Shown here in pieces: positions 1 to 5,837 of a DNA stretch of 12,107 nucleotides. Under the pieces are notes generated by a model, which worked only from the letters and a program-made list of their open reading frames with translations, did no database searches and had not been told where the DNA came from. Source of the DNA: an uncultured Bacilli bacterium. Its GTDB lineage: Bacteria > Bacillota_I > Bacilli_A > RF39 > UBA660. Position numbers and translations under genes: made by a program. The stretch's first letter is position 1. Each line of letters opens with the position of its first letter. The stretch is from contig CALVJE010000024.1 of NCBI GenBank assembly GCA_944331725.1, forward strand, positions 1 through 12,107. Reading direction: 5' to 3'.

Positions 1-34
1 GACCTATACTACAAACAATCTTTGTCTTTTTCAT
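1..34 (-). CDS. pyk: pyruvate kinase, N-terminal fragment (runs off the left edge)
   Basis: Only the first eleven complete codons are in the window, reading MKKTKIVCSIG from an ATG at 34. This matches the opening beta strand of bacterial pyruvate kinases (KTKIVCTIGPAS-like), the glycolytic enzyme that makes pyruvate and ATP from phosphoenolpyruvate and ADP. The start is well supported: a strong AGGAGG-type ribosome binding site lies about nine bases upstream, and an extended -10 promoter lies upstream of that. The gene continues beyond position 1, so no catalytic residue can be checked. The call rests on a short but characteristic N-terminal motif and could be wrong. Confidence 0.66.
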   Translation of the reverse strand, partial: MKKTKIVCSIG

Positions 35-66
35 TATTTACTTCACTCCTCCTATCAAGCTATATA

Positions 67-95
67 ATTATAGCATAATTTAATTAAAATTAAAA
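67..95 (-). promoter_or_regulatory. promoter of the pyk-like gene
   Basis: On the minus strand a perfect TATAAT (67-72) is preceded by TGC, forming an extended -10. The hexamer 17 bases upstream (90-95, TTTTAA) is a poor -35, which extended -10 promoters tolerate. Transcription would start near 60 and give a leader of about 26 bases carrying the AGGAGG site. Confidence 0.6.
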
Positions 96-116
96 GAGTC
101 TTTTTCTTAAATTATA

Positions 117-132
117 TTACGAAAATTCGTAA
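117..132. repeat. 16-bp palindrome (TTACGAA-aa-TTCGTAA)
   Basis: Two perfect 7-base inverted arms are separated by AA. The palindrome lies between the minus-strand promoter of the pyk-like gene (67-95) and the plus-strand promoter of the small peptide gene (154-182). Its symmetry and place suggest a repressor or activator site. No T-run follows on either strand, so it is not a terminator. The cognate regulator is unknown. Confidence 0.45.
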
Positions 133-153
133 CTAATTTATTACATTTTTATC

Positions 154-182
154 TTGCTATAGAAAAATTAATATGATACTAT
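154..182 (+). promoter_or_regulatory. promoter of hydrophobic peptide mRNA A
   Basis: TTGCTA at 154-159 and TACTAT at 177-182 are separated by 17 bases, with TGA just before the -10 (extended -10). The expected start is about 189, where the leader begins with GAGAACATTTAA. The convergent antisense promoter (486-514) has the identical -10 TACTAT. Confidence 0.65.
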
Positions 183-189
183 TTATATA

Positions 190-219
190 GAGAACATTTA
201 ATGGTTGGGTGTTATCTCC
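190..219 (+). promoter_or_regulatory. structured leader of peptide mRNA A with conserved GGGTGTTATCTCC box
   Basis: The leader between the predicted start (~189) and the ATG (255) holds the box GGGTGTTATCTCC at 207-219. The same box, with one extra T, occurs in the leader of the second peptide gene (11015-11028, minus strand). GAGA and ACA at 190-196 can pair with TGT and TCTC at 210-218 to form a local hairpin. GAGAACATTTAA (190-201) is also complementary at 11 of 12 positions to 438-449 in the mRNA's own terminator. GGTTGGGT (203-210) can pair with GCCCAACC (398-405). These alternative pairings suggest control of translation or processing by folding. Confidence 0.5.
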
Positions 220-254
220 GAGTATTTATATTTGGGCATTAAACTGTGATTTCT

Positions 255-347
255 ATGAGTAAAAATGACTTTTTAGTTTCAATATTATTATTTATAATGA
301 TTTTACTTATTGTATTACTTTTTGTAGTAATAATTATTTTAATATAA
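255..347 (+). CDS. 30-residue hydrophobic membrane peptide, putative type I toxin (copy A)
   Basis: A 30-codon ORF begins MSKNDFLVS and continues as an unbroken run of Ile, Leu, Val, Phe and Met to a TAA stop. The charged N-terminal cap followed by a single membrane-spanning helix is typical of type I toxin peptides and holin-like miniproteins. The start is the only usable ATG; the ribosome binding site is weak (GTGAT a few bases upstream), fitting tightly controlled translation. The peptide shares MSK(N/K)DFLV with a 22-residue peptide at 10906-10974. Like that copy it has a structured leader and faces a convergent RNA that overlaps its 3' region. I do not recognise it as Fst, TxpA, BsrG or another named family. 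Toxicity is inference; a small regulatory membrane peptide is the alternative. Confidence 0.68.
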   Translation: MSKNDFLVSILLFIMILLIVLLFVVIIILI

Positions 348-366
348 GATTAAAAACAAAAAGAAA

Positions 367-399
367 GCACTTAACTAAACAACATGTTTAATTAGGTGC
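367..399 (-). terminator. terminator of antisense RNA A
   Basis: Arms 367-380 and 386-399 form a 14-position stem (one mismatch, one wobble) around a 5-base loop. On the minus strand it is followed by TTTCTTTTTGTTTTT. On the plus strand the same hairpin lies 20 bases after the peptide stop codon without a T-run, so it would only be a 3' UTR structure in the mRNA. Confidence 0.7.
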
Positions 400-414
400 C
401 CAACCTTTTTACAG

Positions 415-458
415 GAGAAGCACTTAACACAAGCACGTTAAATGCTCTCTCTTTTTTA
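415..458 (+). terminator. terminator of peptide mRNA A
   Basis: GAGAAGCACTTAAC (415-428) pairs with GTTAAATGCTCTC (437-449) around an 8-base loop and is followed by TCTTTTTT. This ends the plus-strand peptide mRNA at about 270 bases. The complementary strand is the main stem-loop of antisense RNA A, so the two RNAs exchange hairpins. Confidence 0.72.
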
Positions 459-485
459 TTATATGTAAATTCCTTTTACATATAC

Positions 486-514
486 ATAGTATCGTAAATA
501 TTAACTTTTGTCAA
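486..514 (-). promoter_or_regulatory. promoter of antisense RNA A
   Basis: On the minus strand a consensus TTGACA (509-514) lies 17 bases upstream of TACTAT (486-491). It is stronger than the peptide promoter on paper, as expected for a type I antitoxin RNA. The -35 sits in one arm of an inverted repeat (509-530) that also includes the mutM stop codon. Confidence 0.72.
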
Positions 515-530
515 AAACTTATTTTTGACA
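509..530. repeat. 9-bp inverted repeat spanning the mutM stop and the antisense RNA A -35
   Basis: TGTCAAAAA (509-517) and TTTTTGACA (522-530) are perfect inverted arms around a 4-base loop. One arm holds the TTGACA -35 of antisense RNA A and the loop side holds the mutM TAA stop. On the minus strand only the stem itself provides Ts, so it is at best a weak terminator for the polA-mutM operon. It could also be an operator. Confidence 0.45.
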
Positions 531-1337
531 CTTAGGACAATAATAAGTTCCTCTACCGCCTACTTTAGTAACAATAAGTTTTTCATTACATACAGGACAA
601 ATACCATCTTTTTTACCGTGAACAGATAATTCATTTTGAAATAAACCGTGTACACCTTCTGCAGAAGTAAAACTCTTAATAGTAGTACCTCCCATAGTAA
701 CAGCTTTATCTAATATTATTTTCGTATTTTTAATAATAGCATCCGCTTCCTCCATACTAATACTATCTGCTTTCCTTAAAGGATTTATATGAGATGCAAA
801 TAGGATTTCATCATCATAAATATTACCAATACCAGTAATAATCGATTGATCAAGTAAAGCTGTTTTAATAGGCACTTTCTTCTTTTTTAAAGCTTCTAAT
901 AAATAACTAGGAGTAAGGCTCCTATCGTAATACTCTAATCCTAAATCTGAAAGAGGTTTTAAATTATAAACTTCTTCTTTTGGTAAACAAGCCATTTTCC
1001 CAAACTTTCTAACATCGTTAAATCTCATATCAGTATTATCAGTAAAAGTAATAATAACGTGTTCGTGTTTTTCTTTAGGTACTGTATAATCTCTAAAGAA
1101 AAACTTTCCTTCCATTCTTAAATGACATATTAAAGCTTTAGTTGTAAGAAAGATAACTAGCCATTTACCTCTTGTAGTAATAGATTCAATTTTTTCTCCC
1201 ACTAAATCCTTTTTAAAATTATCTATATCACCAATAATTATATTATCCCAGTATACATCTACTTTCTTAATTGTTTTACCTATAATAATCTTTTCTAGTG
1301 TCTTACTAACTGTAATTACTTCTGGTTTTTCGGGCAT
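519..1337 (-). CDS. mutM: formamidopyrimidine-DNA glycosylase (Fpg/MutM)
   Basis: This base-excision repair enzyme removes 8-oxoguanine and formamidopyrimidines and cuts the abasic site by beta,delta elimination. The start is placed at the ATG at 1337 (MPEKPEV), because Pro2 must become the N-terminal nucleophile; AAGGAAG lies eight bases upstream. A GTG nine bases further up would overlap that site and block Pro exposure. Visible family features are Pro2-Glu3, Lys58 in TRGKWL, the void-filling loop HLRMEGK at 72-78, NDVRKFG, the helix-two-turn-helix segment LLDQSIITGIGNIYDDE, and a C-terminal zinc finger with Cys247, 250, 267 and 270 plus Arg262 in GGRGT. The length of 272 is normal. It is the last gene of an operon after polA and a formyltransferase gene; polA-mutM linkage is common in Bacillota. 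Confidence 0.96.
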   Translation of the reverse strand: MPEKPEVITVSKTLEKIIIGKTIKKVDVYWDNIIIGDIDNFKKDLVGEKIESITTRGKWLVIFLTTKALICHLRMEGKFFFRDYTVPKEKHEHVIITFTDNTDMRFNDVRKFGKMACLPKEEVYNLKPLSDLGLEYYDRSLTPSYLLEALKKKKVPIKTALLDQSIITGIGNIYDDEILFASHINPLRKADSISMEEADAIIKNTKIILDKAVTMGGTTIKSFTSAEGVHGLFQNELSVHGKKDGICPVCNEKLIVTKVGGRGTYYCPKCQK

Positions 1338-1358
1338 ATATAACACTTCCTTTACTTC

Positions 1359-2195
1359 TTAATCATTATCTTCTTCATAGTATCTAATACAGACAAAGCC
1401 ATCAAGCACAGCCATTAAAACTTCTTTATTAGTAATATGTACAATTGTATTTGGTTTATATTTATGTTCTTCTTTCCAACAAGTCGCATCGTGTACTAAA
1501 AAGTTTTTACCTAAAAAACTAGTACAAGAATCAAACTTACCAAAAGCTCTTATTATTCTATCAATATCATCTACTTTCATAAAACCATTAAATGTCATAT
1601 CTTCATCTGTTGGATAAGGATAATACTCTCCCTCTCCTTGTTCTTTAGCATTATCATAATAATAATCAAAATTACTTATTACTTCAGTTATAAGTTTTTT
1701 AGCAAGCACTTGGCTTCTACAAGATAGAGTCTCTAAATCTTCATTATCTAATACCTTAAATTTCTCTTGTAAAAGTATTGGTCCTTTATCCATATCATCA
1801 GTTAATCTATGAATAGTAACACCACTATATTTTTCTTTCTTTAAAATTATCCAAGGTAAAGGCCAAGGACCTCTACCCTTAGGTAAAATTGTAGGATGGA
1901 TATTAATCCCTTTAAAATTAGGATGGTTAATAATTGGTATTTTATAAATATAACCTGCTGTAATTATCACATCAACTTTTTCTTCTGAAAATAATCTAAA
2001 TAGTTCTTCTTCACTAGGTTTATCATAAGAAATAGGTATGTTATTTTCATTGGCAATAGATTTTATTTTATCATTAAAGTTATATTTATTATCAGTTTCA
2101 AAAGTAAATACCTTCACAATAGTATTATTTTTATCTTTAACTAACTCTTCTAAACAACCGTAGAAGAAATCATAACCACAATATACTATTCTCAT
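1359..2195 (-). CDS. formyltransferase-family protein (Fmt/ArnA-like), substrate unknown
   Basis: The fold is that of 10-formyltetrahydrofolate-dependent formyltransferases. The catalytic triad is present as Asn98 and His100 in GINIHP and Asp136 in DDMDKGPIL, followed by the LP..RG loop in the form LPKGRGPWPLPW. A smaller C-terminal domain (about 190-278) resembles the Fmt/ArnA C-domain. At 278 residues it is shorter than true methionyl-tRNA formyltransferase (~310), and the loop differs from the WRGAAPI of Fmt, so a sugar-nucleotide or other amine substrate is possible. The ATG at 2195 is preferred over GTG at 2201, because AGGTGAT, overlapping the polA TAG stop, is spaced for the ATG. It lies six bases after polA and is translationally coupled. 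Its presence between polA and mutM is unusual. Confidence 0.85.
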   Translation of the reverse strand: MRIVYCGYDFFYGCLEELVKDKNNTIVKVFTFETDNKYNFNDKIKSIANENNIPISYDKPSEEELFRLFSEEKVDVIITAGYIYKIPIINHPNFKGINIHPTILPKGRGPWPLPWIILKKEKYSGVTIHRLTDDMDKGPILLQEKFKVLDNEDLETLSCRSQVLAKKLITEVISNFDYYYDNAKEQGEGEYYPYPTDEDMTFNGFMKVDDIDRIIRAFGKFDSCTSFLGKNFLVHDATCWKEEHKYKPNTIVHITNKEVLMAVLDGFVCIRYYEEDND

Positions 2196-2201
2196 AATCA
2201 C

Positions 2202-4829
2202 CTACTTAGCTTCATACCAATCATTACCTGTTTCAATATCTACTTTCAAAGGTACGTCTAGTTTAACAACATTTTCCATCTTATCTCTTACTAACACTTT
2301 AACTTCCTCTAACTCATCTTTATAAACATTTAAAACAAGTTCATCGTGTACTTGAATAAGTATTTTACTCTTTAAGCCTCTTTTCGTCATTTCACTATAT
2401 AAGTCTACCATCGCTTTTTTAAGGATATCAGCAGCACTTCCTTGAATTGGAGTATTAAGAGCCATTCTCTCTCCTCCACTTCTTACCATATAGTTACTAC
2501 TCTTTAACTCATCAATTACTCTTCTTCTATTCATAATAGTAGTAACATAACCATTTTTATAAGCTTCTCTTTTTTCTTTATCCATATATTCACTAATACC
2601 TGGATAAGTCTCTAAATAGTTATCCATAAACTTCTTAGCACTACCTACATCTATCTTTAAATCTTCTGATAGACCAAAACTACTAATACCATAAAGAATT
2701 CCAAAATTAACGGCTTTAGCAGTTCTTCTCATCGATTTATCTACATCTTTAATATCTACTTTAAAGATATCACTAGCAGTCTTAGAATGGATATCTTTAT
2801 CTTCTACAAAAGCTTGGATTAAGTTAGTCGCTTTAGAAAGTGATGCAAAAACCCTTAACTCTATTTGTGAATAATCAGAACTCATAATAATAGAATTATC
2901 TTCAGGTATAAATGCTTTTCTAATTAATCTTGTATAATCACTTCTAATAGGGATATTTTGTAAATTAGGTTCAGTTGATGATAGTCTACCTGTTCTAGTT
3001 AAACATTGATTAAAGATCGTATGAACTTTACCATCATCTTTTATCTTATCTAAAAGTCCAACTACATAATTAGCATATAACTTGGTAAGCATTCTATATT
3101 CTAATACTTTATTTACTATAGGATGATATGGACTTACTTTATCTAAAATATCTTTACTAGTAGAGTAACTCTTCTCATCTTTCTTTCTCTTTTTAGGATA
3201 AGGTAATTCTAATTTTACAAATAATATTTCACCTAATTGTTTAGGAGAACTTATATTAAACTCACTTCCAGCATCATTATATATATCTTCTTCCATCACT
3301 TTAATTTTAACTTCTAACTCATCTTTTAGTTTTAATAAATAATCTTTATCTACTCTAATACCAGTTAACTCCATATCTATAAGAACATATGCTAAAGGCA
3401 TCTCTATTTCACTAAATAATTTAGTCTCACCATATTCATCTATTTTAAGTAAGAAATCACTTTTAGTATTATAGATAAAACTGCTCTTTAAATTACACTG
3501 TTTAATTGTCTCTTCTAGTTCAACTTTCTTTCTTCTTTTAAGTGTTCCATAAGTATCTTCAAAGGACTTAATCTCTACATTTAAATCATTCATTAAAGTA
3601 GTAATATCATCATTCATTTTATAGTCTAAAAGGTAAGATGCAATCATCGCATCATAATTACAGTTATTTAGTTTTATACCAAGTTTATTTAATAGAATAT
3701 AACATTTCTTAACATCATAAGTAGATTTAGGTGTATCATTTTCAAAAAGATTTCTATAAGTAATAACATCTTCTCCTTTTATGAAACAAGTTCCACTATC
3801 ATTTGTAAAACTAACCCCTATAATAACAGATTCGTTATAATTATAAGCATCCATTTCTATATAAAAGGAATATTCTTTACTACTATCAAAGTCTTTAACA
3901 TCTATTTTTTTTACTTCTATATTTTTATCATCACTATTATCATTATCATTTAAAGTATTATTATCTATACTATTAACTTTTTTAAGTAAAGATTTAAACT
4001 CTAACTCTTCTAGAACCTCTATATATTCTTTTCTATTAAATCCCTTATATTTACAATCTTCTAAACTAAAAGGAATATCTACATCTCTATATATAGTTGC
4101 AAGATCATAACTCATATAAGCATTCTCTTTATCACTTTCTAACTTTTCTCTAGTCTTAGGAGTTAACTCCTCAAGATGATTATACAAATTATCTAAAGAC
4201 CTATATTTTTCTAATAAATTAATAGCAGTTTTCTCACCAATTCCTCTAACACCTGGTATATGATCAGACATATCTCCCATTAAAGCTTTAAGATCAATCA
4301 TATTAATTGGATCAACTTTATAAGTTTCTCTAAATACTTCTTTATTAAATCTAATAGAGCCTTTAGTCTTTAATAGTTTTACATCTACTTCATCACTAAT
4401 TAACTGCAATAAATCTTTATCACTTGAAATAATAGTTGCGACAAATTCATCCTCTTCATCTACTTCTTTAGCAAGAGTACCAATAATATCATCCGCTTCA
4501 TAATTATCTATTTCAAAATGCTTAATTCCCATTGTATCAAGTACTTCCTTGGCTTTAGGAAACTGACTTCTTAATTCATCAGGCATCTCTCTACGTCCTG
4601 CTTTATATGAATCATATTTTTCGTGTCTAAAGGTCTTACCTTTATCAAATGCTACCATAATATAATTAGGTTTTTCTTCTTCGATAATTTTATTCATCAT
4701 ATTAATAAAACCATATAACCCATTAGTAGGAAAACCTTTAGAGTTTTTCATAATAACACCACTATAACTAGTAGCATAATAACTCCTAAATAAAAGATTA
4801 TTTCCATCAACTAATATTATTTTTTTCAT
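2202..4829 (-). CDS. polA: DNA polymerase I
   Basis: PolA fills gaps in excision repair and removes Okazaki primers. The N-terminal 5' nuclease (about 1-290) keeps its acidic residues: Asp8, Asp62, EADD at 111-114, SSDKD at 135-139 and GDMSDH with the helix-hairpin-helix GVRGIGEKTA around 193-202. A linker rich in Asn and Asp precedes a degenerate 3'-5' exonuclease domain (about 310-480). In that domain the E. coli positions D355, D424 and D501 align with Tyr323, Cys376 and about Ser457, so proofreading should be absent, as in Bacillus PolA. The polymerase domain has motif A DYSQIELR (Asp650), the O helix RRTAKAVNFGILYG (Lys703, Phe707) and motif C VHDEL (Asp829). The length of 875 matches Bacillus. 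The ATG at 4829 has an AAAGAGTGG ribosome site. It is the first gene of the polA-formyltransferase-mutM operon. Confidence 0.98.
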   Translation of the reverse strand: MKKIILVDGNNLLFRSYYATSYSGVIMKNSKGFPTNGLYGFINMMNKIIEEEKPNYIMVAFDKGKTFRHEKYDSYKAGRREMPDELRSQFPKAKEVLDTMGIKHFEIDNYEADDIIGTLAKEVDEEDEFVATIISSDKDLLQLISDEVDVKLLKTKGSIRFNKEVFRETYKVDPINMIDLKALMGDMSDHIPGVRGIGEKTAINLLEKYRSLDNLYNHLEELTPKTREKLESDKENAYMSYDLATIYRDVDIPFSLEDCKYKGFNRKEYIEVLEELEFKSLLKKVNSIDNNTLNDNDNSDDKNIEVKKIDVKDFDSSKEYSFYIEMDAYNYNESVIIGVSFTNDSGTCFIKGEDVITYRNLFENDTPKSTYDVKKCYILLNKLGIKLNNCNYDAMIASYLLDYKMNDDITTLMNDLNVEIKSFEDTYGTLKRRKKVELEETIKQCNLKSSFIYNTKSDFLLKIDEYGETKLFSEIEMPLAYVLIDMELTGIRVDKDYLLKLKDELEVKIKVMEEDIYNDAGSEFNISSPKQLGEILFVKLELPYPKKRKKDEKSYSTSKDILDKVSPYHPIVNKVLEYRMLTKLYANYVVGLLDKIKDDGKVHTIFNQCLTRTGRLSSTEPNLQNIPIRSDYTRLIRKAFIPEDNSIIMSSDYSQIELRVFASLSKATNLIQAFVEDKDIHSKTASDIFKVDIKDVDKSMRRTAKAVNFGILYGISSFGLSEDLKIDVGSAKKFMDNYLETYPGISEYMDKEKREAYKNGYVTTIMNRRRVIDELKSSNYMVRSGGERMALNTPIQGSAADILKKAMVDLYSEMTKRGLKSKILIQVHDELVLNVYKDELEEVKVLVRDKMENVVKLDVPLKVDIETGNDWYEAK

Positions 4830-4852
4830 ATCTAACCACTCTTTCTTTATTT

Positions 4853-4880
4853 ATTGTACCACAGTCTAAGAAAGTCTAAA
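4853..4880 (-). promoter_or_regulatory. promoter of the polA operon
   Basis: On the minus strand TACAAT (4853-4858), preceded by TGG as an extended -10, lies 16 bases downstream of TTTAGA (4875-4880). The start would be near 4846, giving a leader of about 17 bases that just holds the polA ribosome binding site. No SOS box overlaps it. Confidence 0.6.
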
Positions 4881-4892
4881 AGATAAATAAAA

Positions 4893-5051
4893 TTATTTTA
4901 AAGATAAAGCAACAGTGTTATTAATTATTTCTTCCTCACTATTTTCTAATTCATTAACACGATCACACATAAATAAAGTAAGAATAACAGCCATCATATA
5001 GATTAGGCTAACTCCTAAAGCAGTTTTTAAAATATTTTTTAAATTTAACAT
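4893..5051 (-). CDS. 52-residue single-helix membrane protein under LexA control (YneA/SosA-like position)
   Basis: The ORF starts at ATG 5051 behind an excellent AAGGAGTGAT ribosome site and ends at TAA 4893. It begins MLNLKNILKTALGV, has one membrane helix at about residues 9-28 (ending ILTLFMCD), then a short acidic tail with ELENSEEEII. The N-terminal amphipathic Lys-rich stretch suggests N-in topology. It diverges from lexA and its promoter contains a near-perfect SOS box in the spacer. In Bacillus and Staphylococcus the same slot holds the SOS-induced division inhibitors YneA and SosA, which are also small one-helix membrane proteins. There is no LysM domain as in YneA and no clear sequence identity, so function is inferred from context only. 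No clear terminator follows before polA. Confidence 0.75.
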   Translation of the reverse strand: MLNLKNILKTALGVSLIYMMAVILTLFMCDRVNELENSEEEIINNTVALSLK

Positions 5052-5078
5052 ATACAATCACTCCTTCTTTCTGATATT

Positions 5079-5107
5079 ATTTTATATCGAACAGATGTTT
5101 ATGTCAA
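5079..5107 (-). promoter_or_regulatory. SOS promoter of the small membrane protein
   Basis: On the minus strand a consensus TTGACA (5102-5107) and TAAAAT (5079-5084) are separated by exactly 17 bases. The first SOS box (5088-5101) fills the spacer, so LexA binding would block RNA polymerase directly. Confidence 0.85.
5088..5101. promoter_or_regulatory. LexA/SOS box 1 (CGAACAGATGTTTA)
   Basis: The site matches the Gram-positive SOS consensus CGAACRNRYGTTYG at 13 of 14 positions; only the last base differs. It lies inside the promoter of the small membrane protein and upstream of lexA. Confidence 0.88.
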
Positions 5108-5115
5108 TATTATTT

Positions 5116-5129
5116 CGAAGATTTGTTTG
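5116..5129. promoter_or_regulatory. LexA/SOS box 2 (CGAAGATTTGTTTG)
   Basis: This site matches CGAACRNRYGTTYG at 12 of 14 positions. It overlaps the lexA -35 (5127-5132), as expected for autorepression. Two boxes in one divergent region resemble the multiple-operator arrangement of Bacillus lexA-yneA. Confidence 0.75.
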
Positions 5130-5155
5130 ACATTTTACATCCTATATGCTAAACT
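5127..5155 (+). promoter_or_regulatory. lexA promoter
   Basis: TTGACA (5127-5132) and TAAACT (5150-5155) are separated by 17 bases, with TGC forming an extended -10. SOS box 2 overlaps the -35. The start would be about 5162, with the ribosome site AAAGGAAGGAAG following. Confidence 0.75.
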
Positions 5156-5185
5156 AAATACAAACAAAGGAAGGAAGTGTGTAAA

Positions 5186-5803
5186 GTGGAAAAACTAACT
5201 GATAGACAGTATGATATATTACAGATTATTAAAAAATTAATCGCCAAAAATGGTTACCCACCTACTGTTAGAGAAATAGGAGATGAAGCGAAATTATCAA
5301 GTCCTGCTACTATTCACTTTCATATTAAACAACTAGTAAAAAAAGGATATATTAAGAAAGGTAGTGGAACTAACAGAACTATTGAAGTATTAGTTGATAA
5401 TGAATACTTAGATAATGATGATGAAGTTGTTAAAGTACCTTTACTTGGTAAAGTTACTGCAGGTACACCTATTGAAGCGATAGAACGTCCTGATGAGACT
5501 TTTGCCCTACCTACTGAATTATTTGGTAATCAAAAAGAAATATTTACTTTAAAAGTAAGTGGTGAATCTATGATTAATGTAGGTATTTATGATGGAGATA
5601 TCTTAATAGTTGAAAGATGTAATACTGCTAGAAATGGTGAAACTGTTGTTGCAATGAACAATAATAATGAAGCGACTGTTAAAACATTTTATAAAGAAAA
5701 CGGACATTTTAGATTACAACCAGAAAATGATACAATGGAACCTATAATATTAGATGAAGTAACAATATTAGGTAAGGTTGTAGGACTATATAGAAAATTT
5801 TAA
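5186..5803 (+). CDS. lexA: LexA SOS repressor, self-cleaving
   Basis: LexA represses DNA-damage genes and cuts itself when RecA filaments form. The GTG at 5186 gives MEKLTDRQYDILQ, the usual LexA opening, and 205 residues, the length of B. subtilis LexA. AAGGAAG ends eight bases upstream. An in-frame GTG at 5177 lies within that site and is less likely. The winged helix-turn-helix covers about 1-65 (PTVREIGDEAKLSSPATIHFHI). The protease domain has the Ala92-Gly93 scissile bond in KVTAGTP, the nucleophile Ser128 in SGESM and the base Lys166 in ATVKTF, so all catalytic parts are intact. It is monocistronic, divergent from the small SOS membrane protein, and ends at a terminator shared with tcdA. 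Confidence 0.97.
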   Translation: MEKLTDRQYDILQIIKKLIAKNGYPPTVREIGDEAKLSSPATIHFHIKQLVKKGYIKKGSGTNRTIEVLVDNEYLDNDDEVVKVPLLGKVTAGTPIEAIERPDETFALPTELFGNQKEIFTLKVSGESMINVGIYDGDILIVERCNTARNGETVVAMNNNNEATVKTFYKENGHFRLQPENDTMEPIILDEVTILGKVVGLYRKF

Positions 5804-5837
5804 AACGAGGCTAAATTAATTAGTCTCGTTTATTTTT
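5804..5837. terminator. bidirectional terminator between lexA and tcdA
   Basis: AACGAG (5804-5809) pairs with CTCGTT (5825-5830), continued by CTAA/TTAG around an AT-rich loop. TTTATTTTT follows on the plus strand and TTTTAAAATTTT on the minus strand. The tcdA stop codon lies in the loop, so the hairpin also encodes the last residues of TcdA. Confidence 0.82.

Larger units (their letters stand above)
352..479 (-). ncRNA. convergent antisense RNA A, putative antitoxin RNA
   Basis: A strong minus-strand promoter (TTGACA, 17 bases, TACTAT; 486-514) would start an RNA near 479. It opens with a small hairpin (TGTAAA...TTTACA), then an A-rich linker ending AAAAAAGAG, then a large stem-loop (415-449 on the plus strand). 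It ends in a 14-base stem (367-399) followed by a T-rich tract, at about 352. It contains no ORF with a ribosome binding site. It overlaps the 3' untranslated region of the peptide mRNA by about 100 bases. The order of promoter, hairpin, A-rich linker, stem-loop and terminator is the same as in the RNA at 10798-10911, and the 5' hairpin and linker are similar in sequence. Confidence 0.6.

Noticed and set aside
1338..1346. Upstream GTG start for mutM adding three residues.
   Set aside because: It overlaps the ribosome binding site and would bury the catalytic N-terminal Pro.
2202..4829. PolA proofreading activity.
   Set aside because: The aligned catalytic acidic positions of the 3'-5' exonuclease are Tyr, Cys and about Ser, so only the 5' nuclease and polymerase look active. 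This is usual for Bacillus-type PolA and not reported as novel.
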